From the NCBI RefSeq assembly GCF_024519465.1, contig NZ_JALJRW010000009.1, positions 1 through 64,000 on the forward strand: a stretch of 64,000 nucleotides of DNA, written 5' to 3'. Of the stretch, positions 14,628 to 22,892 are shown one piece after another (the first letter of the stretch is position 1; each line of letters opens with the position of its first letter). The notes beneath the pieces are model-generated. The model was not told the origin of the DNA. It did not search any database and saw nothing but the letters and a program-made list of their open reading frames with translations. Source of the DNA: Stenotrophomonas sp. Ste86. Its GTDB lineage: Bacteria; Pseudomonadota; Gammaproteobacteria; Xanthomonadales; Xanthomonadaceae. Both the position numbers and the translations under genes were made by a program.

Positions 14628-15740
14628 TCAGACCTCGATCGGCTCATCAACGTCCAGCGTCTCCACCGCGCGCCCGTGCAGACGCCGCCAGATCCACTGC
14701 AGCGCGTGCGCCGGGGTGGCGTGCTGCTGCTCCAGGATCGCCAGCGCCTGGGCCTGGCCGATGCTGCCGTGCCGGCACAGCAGGCTGGCCGCCGCCGCCG
14801 CCCGTGCGAAGCGCAGGCTGGCCGACAACCCCGCCTGCGCATCGTCACCGCCGCGCAGCAACGTTTCATGCACCGAAGGCGGCAATTCCCAGGCCGCCGC
14901 GATGCGGCTGGCCACCGGCAGGGTCCAGGCATCCAGCAACTGCGCGGCCAGCGCGCGCGAGGGTGCCGCCCCGTCCTGCCCTGCGCAGGCATCGAGCAGA
15001 TGGCGCATCACCAGCGCGGCCCCCAGCCCCTGGGTCAGGCCCAGCCACTGCGCGGCGAACGCATCTTCGTGGGTCACCAGCCGCGCGTGATCGGCGGCCG
15101 CGCGCGAGGCCAGCAGCGCATGCTCCCAGATCACCGTGCCGAACTGAGGGAAGGCCTCGCAGTGCAGCTGCATCACCGGCTGCACCAGCACCGCGCTGAT
15201 GATCTGGCGGATGCCCTCGGTCCCCACCAACGTCACCGCCCGCTGCAGGCTGTCCACCGGCTTGGCCTGCAGGCGATAGACGGGGCTGTTGGCGATGCGC
15301 AGCAGGTTGCCGGTCAACACCGGGTCCTGCCCGATGATGGCGGCCATCGCGCGCGCCGACGCATCGTCGTCGTTGACCGTCTGGATCAGCTGCGGCAACA
15401 GTTGCGGGCGCCGCGGCAGATGCCGGGCCGACCAGTCGCGCTGTTCCAGGGCGGCCACCACCGCCGCATGCAGCGCCGGATCGCCCGGCCCGGGCGTCGC
15501 ATCCGCGTCACCGCTGCGCGAGACCAGGGCCAGCGCATGCAGCCCCGACTGCAGCAGCGCCGTCGCCGGCACCTCGCCGCGCCCCGGCGACGCCGCCGAG
15601 GCGTTCCCCGAGCGGTCACCCGTTGCGGTCAGCCACTCAGTGCCGGTTTCCGGACAGCGCGCGGCACGCCAGCGCACGATGCCCAGCGCAAGCGCACCGG
15701 CGCCCAACAGCCCTGCCCCCATCATCACGAGCATGCTCAT
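14628..15740 (-). CDS. HDOD domain signalling protein
   Basis: A 370-residue protein with one N-terminal membrane helix (about 3-24), a low-complexity linker, and an HDOD domain at about 110-320 (PRRPQLLPQLIQTVNDDDAS, then DPVLTGNLLRIANSPVYR and LVGTEGIRQIISAVLVQPVM). HDOD domains are HD-fold relatives without the metal-binding HD pair and act as signalling scaffolds; no catalytic motif is seen here. A membrane-tethered stand-alone HDOD is somewhat unusual. It is divergent from the dehydrogenase at 16065. Confidence 0.85.
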   Translation of the reverse strand: MSMLVMMGAGLLGAGALALGIVRWRAARCPETGTEWLTATGDRSGNASAASPGRGEVPATALLQSGLHALALVSRSGDADATPGPGDPALHAAVVAALEQRDWSARHLPRRPQLLPQLIQTVNDDDASARAMAAIIGQDPVLTGNLLRIANSPVYRLQAKPVDSLQRAVTLVGTEGIRQIISAVLVQPVMQLHCEAFPQFGTVIWEHALLASRAAADHARLVTHEDAFAAQWLGLTQGLGAALVMRHLLDACAGQDGAAPSRALAAQLLDAWTLPVASRIAAAWELPPSVHETLLRGGDDAQAGLSASLRFARAAAAASLLCRHGSIGQAQALAILEQQHATPAHALQWIWRRLHGRAVETLDVDEPIEV

Positions 15741-15945
15741 CCGTGCCGCCGTCCTGGCCGATACCGTCTCTGTATTGTCGCCACTGCACCCACGTCGTCC
15801 GTCCTGGCATTGCTGGTACTGCGCACCGTTGCCACGGCATCGGCCTGATCTTCAGCAACTTTAATGACCTGCCCCACCGACGCCTGGGTCGACGCCTGTC
15901 AGCGGCCCATCCTGAACCCTGACAACACCCTCCGTCGGAATGCTC

Positions 15946-16001
15946 TAGAATGGCGCCGCGCGACCCGTCACCCGATCAGACGAAGTCGCTTTTTTTGTTT
16001 T
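15946..16001 (+). promoter_or_regulatory. Candidate promoter and attenuator-like terminator in the dehydrogenase leader
   Basis: A -10-like TAGAAT sits at 15946-15951; no good -35 is visible at the normal distance. A two-part stem follows (GCGAC 15960-15964 with GTCGC 15985-15989, and CGTC 15966-15969 with GACG 15979-15982), then a run of seven T, a G and four T (15990-16001). This reads as a plus-strand terminator, yet the gene upstream is on the minus strand, so the only transcript it could stop is the leader of the dehydrogenase gene or a short RNA. Confidence 0.4.
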
Positions 16002-16064
16002 GCAACCCACCTTTTGCTGGTTCGTTCGCCGCCGTTCGCCACCGTTCGCACCATCGGAGTCGCC

Positions 16065-17162
16065 ATGTTATTTGAAACCCTCGAAACTTCCGGTCACGAA
16101 CAAGTGGTGTTCTGCCACAACCGCGATGCCGGCCTGAGGGCGATCATCGCCATCCACAACACCACCCTGGGCCCGGCCCTGGGCGGCGTGCGCATGCGCC
16201 CTTACGCCAGCACCGACGATGCACTGGCCGACGCGCTGCGCCTGAGCCGCACCATGACCTACAAGAACGCCCTGGCCGGGTTGAACGTGGGCGGTGGCAA
16301 GGCGGTGATCATCGGCGACCCGCGCCAGGACAAGAGCGAGGTGCTGTTCCGCGCGTTCGGGCGTTATGTCGATTCGCTGGGCGGTCGCTACATCACCGCC
16401 GAGGACGTCGGCACCGACGTCAACGACATGGAAAACATCTACCTGGAGAGCGAGTTCGTCACCGGCGTACACCAGGTCCATGGCGGCTCGGGCGACCCTG
16501 CGCCGTTCACGGCCTATGGCGCCTTGCAGGCGCTGATGGCGTCGATGCAGCACAAGCTGGGGCACGAAGAAGTCGGCAAGGCCAGCATCGCCGTGCAGGG
16601 CCTGGGCCACATCGGCATGGAACTGGTGAAGCTGCTGCGCGATCGCGGCGCCAAGCTGTTCGTCACCGATCTGAACAGCGCACTGGTCGACCGCGCGGTC
16701 ACCGAGTACGGTGCCGAGGCGGTCAAGCCGGACGACATCTACGACGTCAACGCCGATGTGTTCGCGCCCTGCGCGCTGGAGGGCGCGATCAACCCGCAGA
16801 CGCTTCCGCGGTTGAAGTGCCGGATCGTCTGCGGCACCGCCAACAACCAGCTGTCCAGCCTGGAAGTAGGCGATGAACTGCATGCGCGCGGCATCCTCTA
16901 TGCCCCTGACTATGCGGTCAACGCCGGCGGCGTGATGAACGTTTCGCTGGAGATCGACGGCTACAACCGCGAGCGCGCCATGCGCCTGATCCGCAGTATC
17001 TACCACAACCTTGGCAGGATCTTCGCGCTGTCCCAGAGCGAGAACATCGCCCCACAGCGCGCGGCCGACCAGATCGCCGAAACGCGCATCCAGTCGATCG
17101 GCAAGCTGAAGATGCCGCTGGGTCGCACCCGGCCGCGACTGGGGACGCTGCGCGGCAACTGA
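16065..17162 (+). CDS. Leucine/Glu/Phe/Val dehydrogenase family enzyme
   Basis: A 365-residue NAD-dependent amino-acid dehydrogenase. The substrate domain has the GGGKAVI motif with the catalytic Lys at about 79, and GPALGGVRM and DVGTDVNDM are typical of leucine dehydrogenase. The NAD-binding domain follows with VQGLGHIGMELVKLL at about 180. It should oxidatively deaminate branched-chain amino acids to 2-oxo acids, feeding branched fatty-acid primers or catabolism. The ATG at 16065 is preceded by GGAGT; the longer frame upstream runs through the T-rich leader. A 17-bp-stem terminator follows. Confidence 0.9.
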   Translation: MLFETLETSGHEQVVFCHNRDAGLRAIIAIHNTTLGPALGGVRMRPYASTDDALADALRLSRTMTYKNALAGLNVGGGKAVIIGDPRQDKSEVLFRAFGRYVDSLGGRYITAEDVGTDVNDMENIYLESEFVTGVHQVHGGSGDPAPFTAYGALQALMASMQHKLGHEEVGKASIAVQGLGHIGMELVKLLRDRGAKLFVTDLNSALVDRAVTEYGAEAVKPDDIYDVNADVFAPCALEGAINPQTLPRLKCRIVCGTANNQLSSLEVGDELHARGILYAPDYAVNAGGVMNVSLEIDGYNRERAMRLIRSIYHNLGRIFALSQSENIAPQRAADQIAETRIQSIGKLKMPLGRTRPRLGTLRGN

Positions 17163-17183
17163 TCGCGCGCGACAGCGACACCC

Positions 17184-17220
17184 ATGAAGAAGGGCGCGAT
17201 GCAATCGCGCCCTTCTTCAT
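17184..17220. terminator. Bidirectional terminator with a perfect 17-bp stem
   Basis: ATGAAGAAGGGCGCGAT (17184-17200) and its exact complement (17204-17220) pair around a three-base loop. It lies between the convergent dehydrogenase and autotransporter genes and can end transcription in both directions; the A/T-rich stem ends supply the U-rich tails. Confidence 0.75.
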
Positions 17221-17267
17221 GTGAGACAACCGCGTGCAGGCCCGTGTTGGCACCGGCACGCGGTGGG

Positions 17268-20126
17268 TCAGAACGCTGCCGTGTAGCGCAGCGCGACCTG
17301 GCTCAGGTCGCCGCGCGGCCCGAAGCGCTGGTCGTAGCCGAACGACACGCGGGTGTTGCGGCTCAGCCAGGATTCGACCGACAGCCCGAACAGACCGCCC
17401 GAGCGCGCCGGCTGCAGGCCGGCCAGCGGCGCCCAGGCGTCCACGCCGACGAAGCTGGCATCCTGGGTCAGGCCATCACTGGACAGCAACTGCTGCCATT
17501 CGGCATAACCGCGCAGCGACCAGCTGCCCCACTGGCGTTCGGCGCGGACGCCGGCCAGTGCCTGGCTGCGCGTGCTCAGGTTGCCTTCGGTCCGCAGGCC
17601 GAAGCCCAGGCCCCCCTGCTCGGTGAAGCGGTCGCTGTCCACGCGCGAGTAATCCGCGCCAAGGTATGGCGTCAGCGACGCACGGTCTCCGCCAAAGCGA
17701 TAGCCGGTTTCCACGCTGGCCGCACTGAAGCTGCCGCCATAACGGGCGTTGACCCCGTACTGACCGGCCCCCAGCAGCAGTTGGCGATCGATTTCGCGAT
17801 TGAACTGACCGGCACCCACCTGGCCCAGCGCGTAGGCGCGGCCGGCGTTCCAACCGGCGTACAGCTGCGCCTGCGACTGGCGATCGCGGCCACGATCACT
17901 GCCCCAGTCGCGGCTGTTGTGGGTGCGGGTTTCACCGAAGGCAAAGCCCATCACGCCATTGCTGACCAGCGCCATGTCCTGGCCCATCATCCAGCCGCGG
18001 GTATCGGCGCCACTGGCCGAGAAGCTGCCCTGCCCGACTTCGCCCAGCTGGCTCTGCCAGGCGCCACGCAGGCGCGGCGCGCCCTGCACCTGGCCGAAGC
18101 GCGCCGACAATGCACGTCGGTTGAGATCGATGCTGTCGAACGTGGCGGCCGTGGCCAGCGCGTGGGCGGTGCCGGACAGGCTGTCCAGGCTGGCCTGCAG
18201 CGCCTGGTCGCCCTGCACGCGCTGCAGTTCGCCTGCGCCGTCGGCGAAGGCGCTGCCGGCCAGACCGCCACCGTCGAGCACTTCGAAGGCCGACTCCACC
18301 CGGGCCGCCGACGCCAATGCGGTGCCGCCCAGGCCGGCGTTGAGGCTCGCCGAGGTGACACTGATCCGGTCGGTGGTCAGGGTGACATCGTTGCTCGCAT
18401 GGGTCAGCGACATCTGCAGCAGCGTCGTGGACTGGCTGAGATTGTGGGTGACGCCCGCAAAGGTGCCAATGACGCCCTGGTCGGCATGCAGCACGCGCTG
18501 CGTACGACCATCCTGCGGCACATAGCCACTGAGGATGGCATCGACGTAGACATTGCCCGCCAGCGTGGCGGTACCGGTGATGTTGAGCGGATTTGAACCC
18601 AGCGCAATCATCAGCTGGCCCGTGGAGCGCTGTACGTAGTTGCCTTCGATGGTGGCGGTGACATTGGCTTCGCGCACGATCACCGACGCGCCGTTGTCGA
18701 CGTTGCCCTTGACCCGTGCGTTGCCTGACAGGAACTGCAGCGCCGCCAGATTGGGGCTGCCGCTCTGCGCGACGACCACCACGTTGGACGTGATCGAGCC
18801 ACCATCGCGCAACGCCACCGTTCCCCGCTCGATACGCGTATCCCCGGTGTAGGTGTTGGTGCCCGACAGGCCCAGCGCACCGGCGCCCTGCTTGATCAAC
18901 CCACCGCTGCCGGTGATGTTGTTGCTCCACACCGAGTTGAGCCCGGTCTGGCTGACATCCACGGTGGTGTTGCCCCAGTCGAATCGCCCCGGCCCGTTGA
19001 TCGCCTTGGCGATGTTGAGCAGGCCGTAACCGAAGGTGCTGTCCACGCCCGCCGCACCCAGATCGGTGGCGGTGCCCAGCAGCGTCTGGCGGACCAGGTC
19101 GTTGCTGAAATACGGGTACTTCTGCCACACCAGCGCAGCGGCGCCGGACACCAGCGGCGCGGCGAAGGACGTGCCGTAATTCCACAGGTATTTCGGGGTG
19201 CCGGTGGTGTAGGCCGGGTCCACGTAGACCGCCGCACCGGGCGCGGCCAGGCAGTAGCGTGCGGCCACGCCGCAGGCGTTGGCGTAGGACGCCAGCTTGC
19301 TCGCGTCGGTCGAATCCACCGCGGTCACGCTCAGCCAGCCGCGTTCCAGGTCGGCCGCCGGCAGCGTGCCGGCCGGGCCGGGCTGGCTCGGCAGCGCGGC
19401 CATGCTGGACGGATTGGGCTTGCTTTCGTTGCCGGTGGCGAACACCACCAGCCCGCCGTTGCCCAGGATGAAGGGCCGGTATTCCTGTGCGATCGGCGCG
19501 GTCGCGGACGTGTTGGTCCAGTACAGACCGCCCCAGGAGTTGTTCATCACCTTCACGCCTTGGGTGATGAGGTCCTGATGGACCCCGGCCAGGCCCAGCG
19601 CGCCGTTCACTTCGTTGCCGTTGCCGCTGCCGTCATCGGTCGGGCGGGTGTCGGCGATGATCCGCGCCGAGACGATCTGCGCGCCCGGCGCGATGCCGCC
19701 CTGCCAGGAACCCACCGCCTTGCCCGCAGCCAGTTCGGCTACGGCGGTGCCATGGCCGACCACGTCATCGATGTTGAGGTTGTTGGTGCGCGAATCGACA
19801 TAGCTGTAGTTGGCCAGCACCCGCCCGGCCAGCGCCGGATGGTTGCGCATGACGCCCGAATCGACCACGCCGATGCGCACGCCCGTACCATCGAGCCCGG
19901 CAGTGCGCGCGGCGCCGGCCTGGGTGATGGTCAGATGCGCGTCGAACGCAGGCTCAAGCGGCTTGGGCGGCGGCGGCGGGGTGGTCGGTGGTGGCGTGGT
20001 CGGCGGCGGTGTTGTCGGTGGTGGGTCGATCCGCACGTTGTTGCCACCGCCACCGCCACCGCAGGCGCCCAGCGCCGCAGCCATCGCGGTGACCAGCAGA
20101 GACCGCCCCAATACTGCCTTGTTCAT
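17268..20126 (-). CDS. Subtilisin-like autotransporter serine protease with lipoprotein signal
   Basis: A 952-residue type V secreted protease. The signal ends in the lipobox LGAC (Cys22), followed by poly-Gly and a Pro/Thr repeat (about 34-55). The S8 peptidase domain carries Asp89 (GVVDSG), His124 (GHGTAV) and Ser320 (GTSFAAP), so the triad is complete. Next come an autotransporter-associated repeat (GGLIKQGAGALGLSGTNTYTG) and a beta-barrel of about 270 residues ending in LRYTAAF with a terminal Phe. It resembles lipidated autotransporters such as SphB1 and NalP, which process other surface proteins. The ATG at 20126 directly precedes the signal peptide; an upstream extension has no signal-peptide character. 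Confidence 0.88.
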   Translation of the reverse strand: MNKAVLGRSLLVTAMAAALGACGGGGGGNNVRIDPPPTTPPPTTPPPTTPPPPPKPLEPAFDAHLTITQAGAARTAGLDGTGVRIGVVDSGVMRNHPALAGRVLANYSYVDSRTNNLNIDDVVGHGTAVAELAAGKAVGSWQGGIAPGAQIVSARIIADTRPTDDGSGNGNEVNGALGLAGVHQDLITQGVKVMNNSWGGLYWTNTSATAPIAQEYRPFILGNGGLVVFATGNESKPNPSSMAALPSQPGPAGTLPAADLERGWLSVTAVDSTDASKLASYANACGVAARYCLAAPGAAVYVDPAYTTGTPKYLWNYGTSFAAPLVSGAAALVWQKYPYFSNDLVRQTLLGTATDLGAAGVDSTFGYGLLNIAKAINGPGRFDWGNTTVDVSQTGLNSVWSNNITGSGGLIKQGAGALGLSGTNTYTGDTRIERGTVALRDGGSITSNVVVVAQSGSPNLAALQFLSGNARVKGNVDNGASVIVREANVTATIEGNYVQRSTGQLMIALGSNPLNITGTATLAGNVYVDAILSGYVPQDGRTQRVLHADQGVIGTFAGVTHNLSQSTTLLQMSLTHASNDVTLTTDRISVTSASLNAGLGGTALASAARVESAFEVLDGGGLAGSAFADGAGELQRVQGDQALQASLDSLSGTAHALATAATFDSIDLNRRALSARFGQVQGAPRLRGAWQSQLGEVGQGSFSASGADTRGWMMGQDMALVSNGVMGFAFGETRTHNSRDWGSDRGRDRQSQAQLYAGWNAGRAYALGQVGAGQFNREIDRQLLLGAGQYGVNARYGGSFSAASVETGYRFGGDRASLTPYLGADYSRVDSDRFTEQGGLGFGLRTEGNLSTRSQALAGVRAERQWGSWSLRGYAEWQQLLSSDGLTQDASFVGVDAWAPLAGLQPARSGGLFGLSVESWLSRNTRVSFGYDQRFGPRGDLSQVALRYTAAF

Positions 20127-20425
20127 CCTTGCATCCCCATTGACGTGTGAAATCTCCCGCCCGGTCGGTCCTCCTGGACCTGACCGGCGGCAAGTGCCAT
20201 GCCTGCGTAGCCGGCCGGTGCTGCGCAGTGTGCCGGGAAAACACGGCACCGCCAATGGCGTACGTCCCACTCTGGCCTGCGCCCGCGCGGCGCTGGCCAG
20301 CCGACCCCGGTGGTAAAGCGCGACCCCCTATACTGGGCCACCCCACGCAGTCTGCCGGGAAGCGCCCCGGGTCCTGATGCCCGCGCTCCCATTTCGCATA
20401 TCGCTCACGCACCAACGAGATTGCC

Positions 20426-21601
20426 ATGTCCAACATCGTCATCGCCGCTGCCAAACGCACCGCCATCGGTTCCTTCCTGGGCCAGTTCAACGGCGTGCCC
20501 ACCCCTACCCTGGGCGCCACCGCGATTGCCGCGGCGCTGCAGCAGTCCGGGGTACCGGCCGCGGATGTTTCTGAAGTGATCATGGGCTGCGTACTGCCGG
20601 CCAACCTGGGCCAGGCGCCGGCCCGCCAGGCCGCGATCGCCGCCGGTATCCCGGTCTCCACCGGCGCCACCACGCTCAACAAGGTGTGCGGTTCGGGCAT
20701 GAAGGCGATCATGCTCGGGCATGACCTGATCAAGGCCGGCTCGGCCAGCATCGTGGTGGCCGGCGGCATGGAGTCGATGTCCAATGCCCCGCACCTGATC
20801 CCCAACTCGCGCACCGGCACCCGCTTCGGCAATTTCCAGGCGATCGACCACATGGCCCACGATGGTCTGGTCAACGCCTACGACGGAAAGGCCATGGGCG
20901 AGTTCGCCGAATGTGCGGTGGACAAATACCAGGTCAGCCGCGAGGACCAGGATGCCTTCGCGATCGAATCTGTGCGCCGTGCGCAGGCCGCGCAGGCCAG
21001 CGGCGCGTTCGCCGATGAAATCGTCGCGGTGACGGTGACCACCCGCAAGGGCGAGGTCGCCTTCGACCAGGACGAGCAGCCGGGCCGCTCGGATATCGCC
21101 AAGATCCCGACCCTGCGCCCGGCCTTCAAGAAGGACGGCACGGTCACCGCCGCCAGCTCGTCGAGCATCTCCGACGGCGCTGCGGCCGTGGTGCTGCTGA
21201 CCGAAGAAGACGCCCACGCGCGTGGCGTGCAGCCGCTGGCCCGGATCGTCGGCCATGCCACCCATTCGCAGGCGCCGGAGTGGTTCACCACCGCCCCGAT
21301 CGGTGCGATCCAGAAACTGCTGGAAAAAACCGGCTGGACCCTGGACCAGGTCGACCTGTTCGAGATCAACGAGGCCTTTGCCGTGGTGGCCATGGCGCCA
21401 ATCCGCGAACTGGGCATCCCGCACGCGAAGGTCAACGTCAACGGCGGCGCCTGCGCACTGGGCCATCCGATCGGCGCTTCCGGCGCGCGTCTGGTGGTCA
21501 CCCTGGTGAACGCATTGCGCAAGCGCGGCGGAAAGCGCGGCATCGCTACCCTCTGCATTGGTGGCGGCGAAGCTACGGCGATTGCCATCGAATTGATTTG
21601 A
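20426..21601 (+). CDS. Acetyl-CoA C-acetyltransferase (thiolase)
   Basis: A 391-residue thiolase II. The nucleophile Cys88 lies in NKVCGSGMKA, the His in ALGHPIGASGAR (about 348) and the second Cys in TLCIGGGEA near the C terminus, so it is complete. It condenses two acetyl-CoA to acetoacetyl-CoA or runs in reverse in fatty-acid or ketone breakdown. Length and the ATG at 20426 are normal. It stands alone, divergent from the autotransporter; the 299-bp gap upstream holds a possible -10 (TATACT at 20329-20334) without a clear -35. Confidence 0.93.
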   Translation: MSNIVIAAAKRTAIGSFLGQFNGVPTPTLGATAIAAALQQSGVPAADVSEVIMGCVLPANLGQAPARQAAIAAGIPVSTGATTLNKVCGSGMKAIMLGHDLIKAGSASIVVAGGMESMSNAPHLIPNSRTGTRFGNFQAIDHMAHDGLVNAYDGKAMGEFAECAVDKYQVSREDQDAFAIESVRRAQAAQASGAFADEIVAVTVTTRKGEVAFDQDEQPGRSDIAKIPTLRPAFKKDGTVTAASSSSISDGAAAVVLLTEEDAHARGVQPLARIVGHATHSQAPEWFTTAPIGAIQKLLEKTGWTLDQVDLFEINEAFAVVAMAPIRELGIPHAKVNVNGGACALGHPIGASGARLVVTLVNALRKRGGKRGIATLCIGGGEATAIAIELI

Positions 21602-21643
21602 TTGAAATTAACACGCATTTCGCAAAAATGAATGCGCGATCGC

Positions 21644-21671
21644 TTGACAGCCAATCGTGGCTTGTCATCAT
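21644..21671 (+). promoter_or_regulatory. Candidate sigma-70 promoter of the Ala-rich lipoprotein
   Basis: A perfect -35 TTGACA (21644-21649), 16 bp, and CATCAT (21666-21671, four of six matches to TATAAT). The gene starts 55 bp downstream, with GACGAGGA (21709-21716) as its ribosome-binding site. Confidence 0.5.
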
Positions 21672-21725
21672 GTTGCCGGGCGCGCAATAGCGCGTTGCCT
21701 AATCTAACGACGAGGATTCACACAA

Positions 21726-22067
21726 ATGAGCATCAACAAGCTGCTGATCGCGATGGCCCTGGGCCTGGCTCTGACCGCCTGCTCCAAGCAGGAACAGGCT
21801 GCTGACGCTGCTGCTTCGGCCAACGAAGCTGCCGCTGACGCCCAGGTCGCTGCCGACCAGGCCGCTGCTGCTGGCGCCCAGACCGCCGACGCTGCCCAGG
21901 CTGCCGCCGACACCGCCACCACCGCTGCTGACGCTTCGGCTGACGCCGCTGCCCAGGCTGCTGGCGCTGCCACCGACGCTGCTGCCGGCACCGCTGCCGA
22001 CGCTGCCAAGGCCGGTGAAGCCACCGCCGAGCAGGCCAAGGACGCTGCTGAAGAAGCCAAGAAGTAA
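21726..22067 (+). CDS. Small alanine-rich coiled-coil lipoprotein
   Basis: A 113-residue protein. A lipoprotein signal ends in LTAC (Cys19); the 95-residue mature part is about half Ala with regularly spaced Asp, Gln and Lys, predicting one long helix or coiled coil, ending in EEAKK. It resembles small Ala-rich lipoproteins that may span or brace the periplasm in the manner of Lpp, but it is not a clear Lpp homologue and no function is known to me. It has its own promoter and a strong terminator. A second gene of the same design lies at 22431. Confidence 0.75.
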   Translation: MSINKLLIAMALGLALTACSKQEQAADAAASANEAAADAQVAADQAAAAGAQTADAAQAAADTATTAADASADAAAQAAGAATDAAAGTAADAAKAGEATAEQAKDAAEEAKK

Positions 22068-22096
22068 TAACTTCTTTCTTCAAGCAAGTCTGAAGA

Positions 22097-22128
22097 AGCC
22101 GCTGGTTCGCCAGCGGCTTTTTCTTTTT
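22097..22128 (+). terminator. Rho-independent terminator after the lipoprotein gene
   Basis: AGCCGCTGG (22097-22105) pairs with CCAGCGGCT (22110-22118) around TTCG, followed by a T-rich tail to about 22128. Confidence 0.92.
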
Positions 22129-22135
22129 CTACCGA

Positions 22136-22343
22136 CCAACGGTCGGTAGCTACGGTATGTAGGCCAACGGTCGGTAGCTGCGGCACGCCGACCAACGGTC
22201 GATAGCTACGGTATGTAGGCCAACGGTCGGTAGTTACGGTATGCAGGCCAACGGTCGCAGCTACGGTGTGCAGGCCAACGATGAGTGGCTGTCGCGCCGA
22301 CGACTACAGCGCTGACCAACTGTTGGTGGCTGCCACGCGCCGA
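22136..22343. repeat. Tandem array of seven degenerate 28-bp hairpin units
   Basis: Units starting CCAACGGTCGGTAG begin at 22136, 22164, 22192, 22220, 22248, 22275 and 22316; most are 28 bp, the fifth 27, and the last two are decayed. Each boundary can form a short palindrome around ACCAACGGT, the same core as the REP element at 107-129. There are no unique spacers and no cas genes, so it is not CRISPR. It lies between two lipoprotein genes of the same design. Confidence 0.75.
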
Positions 22344-22430
22344 CCAGTAGCAGGTAGCAGGTAGCGACCCTGTCTTCACGCGCGGATGAATAGGCTGGCC
22401 TCCCCTACGATTCCCGTATTGGAGAGCGCC

Positions 22431-22835
22431 ATGACCATCCGTCCGTTGACCACCTCCCTGTTGGCCGCCTCCCTGCTGCTCGGCTTGGCCGCCTGCAAGG
22501 GTCCCGAAGCCGAGCAGGCCCGCCAGGATGCTGCGCAGGCCGCCGACAGCGCCAATGCGGCTGCCCGCGAAGCCGTCGACAAGGCCGCTGCATCGACCCG
22601 CAACGCCGCCGATGAGGCCGCCGCTGCCTCCGAACACGCTGCCGCCGACACCCAGCAGGCACTCGACCGCGCCGCCGCCGCCACTTCCGAGGCCGCCGGC
22701 GAAGCCAAGGACGCCGCCAAGGATGCCGCCGCCCACGCCAGTGGCGCCACTGCCGATGCCGCCGAGAAGGTTGCCGACAAGGCGCGCGACGTCGCTGACG
22801 AAGCGAAAAAGAACGCCAACGAAGCCAAGCACTGA
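22431..22835 (+). CDS. Second alanine-rich helical lipoprotein
   Basis: A 134-residue protein with a lipobox LAAC (Cys22) and a mature part made almost entirely of Ala, Asp, Glu and Lys in helix-forming periodicity (AADSANAAAREAVDKAAA and similar), ending in ANEAKH. Same design as the lipoprotein at 21726 but with more charge and little direct identity, so they may be diverged paralogues. The ATG at 22431 follows GGAGAG at 22421; an upstream in-frame ATG at 22386 would break the signal peptide. Function unknown. Confidence 0.75.
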   Translation: MTIRPLTTSLLAASLLLGLAACKGPEAEQARQDAAQAADSANAAAREAVDKAAASTRNAADEAAAASEHAAADTQQALDRAAAATSEAAGEAKDAAKDAAAHASGATADAAEKVADKARDVADEAKKNANEAKH

Positions 22836-22859
22836 GTCACTGCGCACGCGTGACCAGGA

Positions 22860-22885
22860 CGCCCCTTCCCTGAAGGGGCGTTTTT
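22860..22885. terminator. Terminator between the lipoprotein and aidB
   Basis: CGCCCCTT (22860-22867) pairs with AAGGGGCG (22873-22880), followed by TTTTT (22881-22885) on the plus strand. It ends the lipoprotein transcript and may also serve the convergent aidB. Confidence 0.85.
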
Positions 22886-22892
22886 CGTTTAC

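Noticed and set aside
15919-15924. CTGACA as the -35 of the dehydrogenase promoter
   Set aside because: It lies 21 bp from the -10-like TAGAAT, too far for a normal sigma-70 promoter.
22136-22343. Possible CRISPR array
   Set aside because: Units are contiguous without unique spacers, and there are no cas genes in the window.
22206-22847. Gly-rich minus-strand frame over the second lipoprotein
   Set aside because: The Gly/Val repeats are the antisense of Ala/Asp codons; no membrane or secretion signal makes sense.
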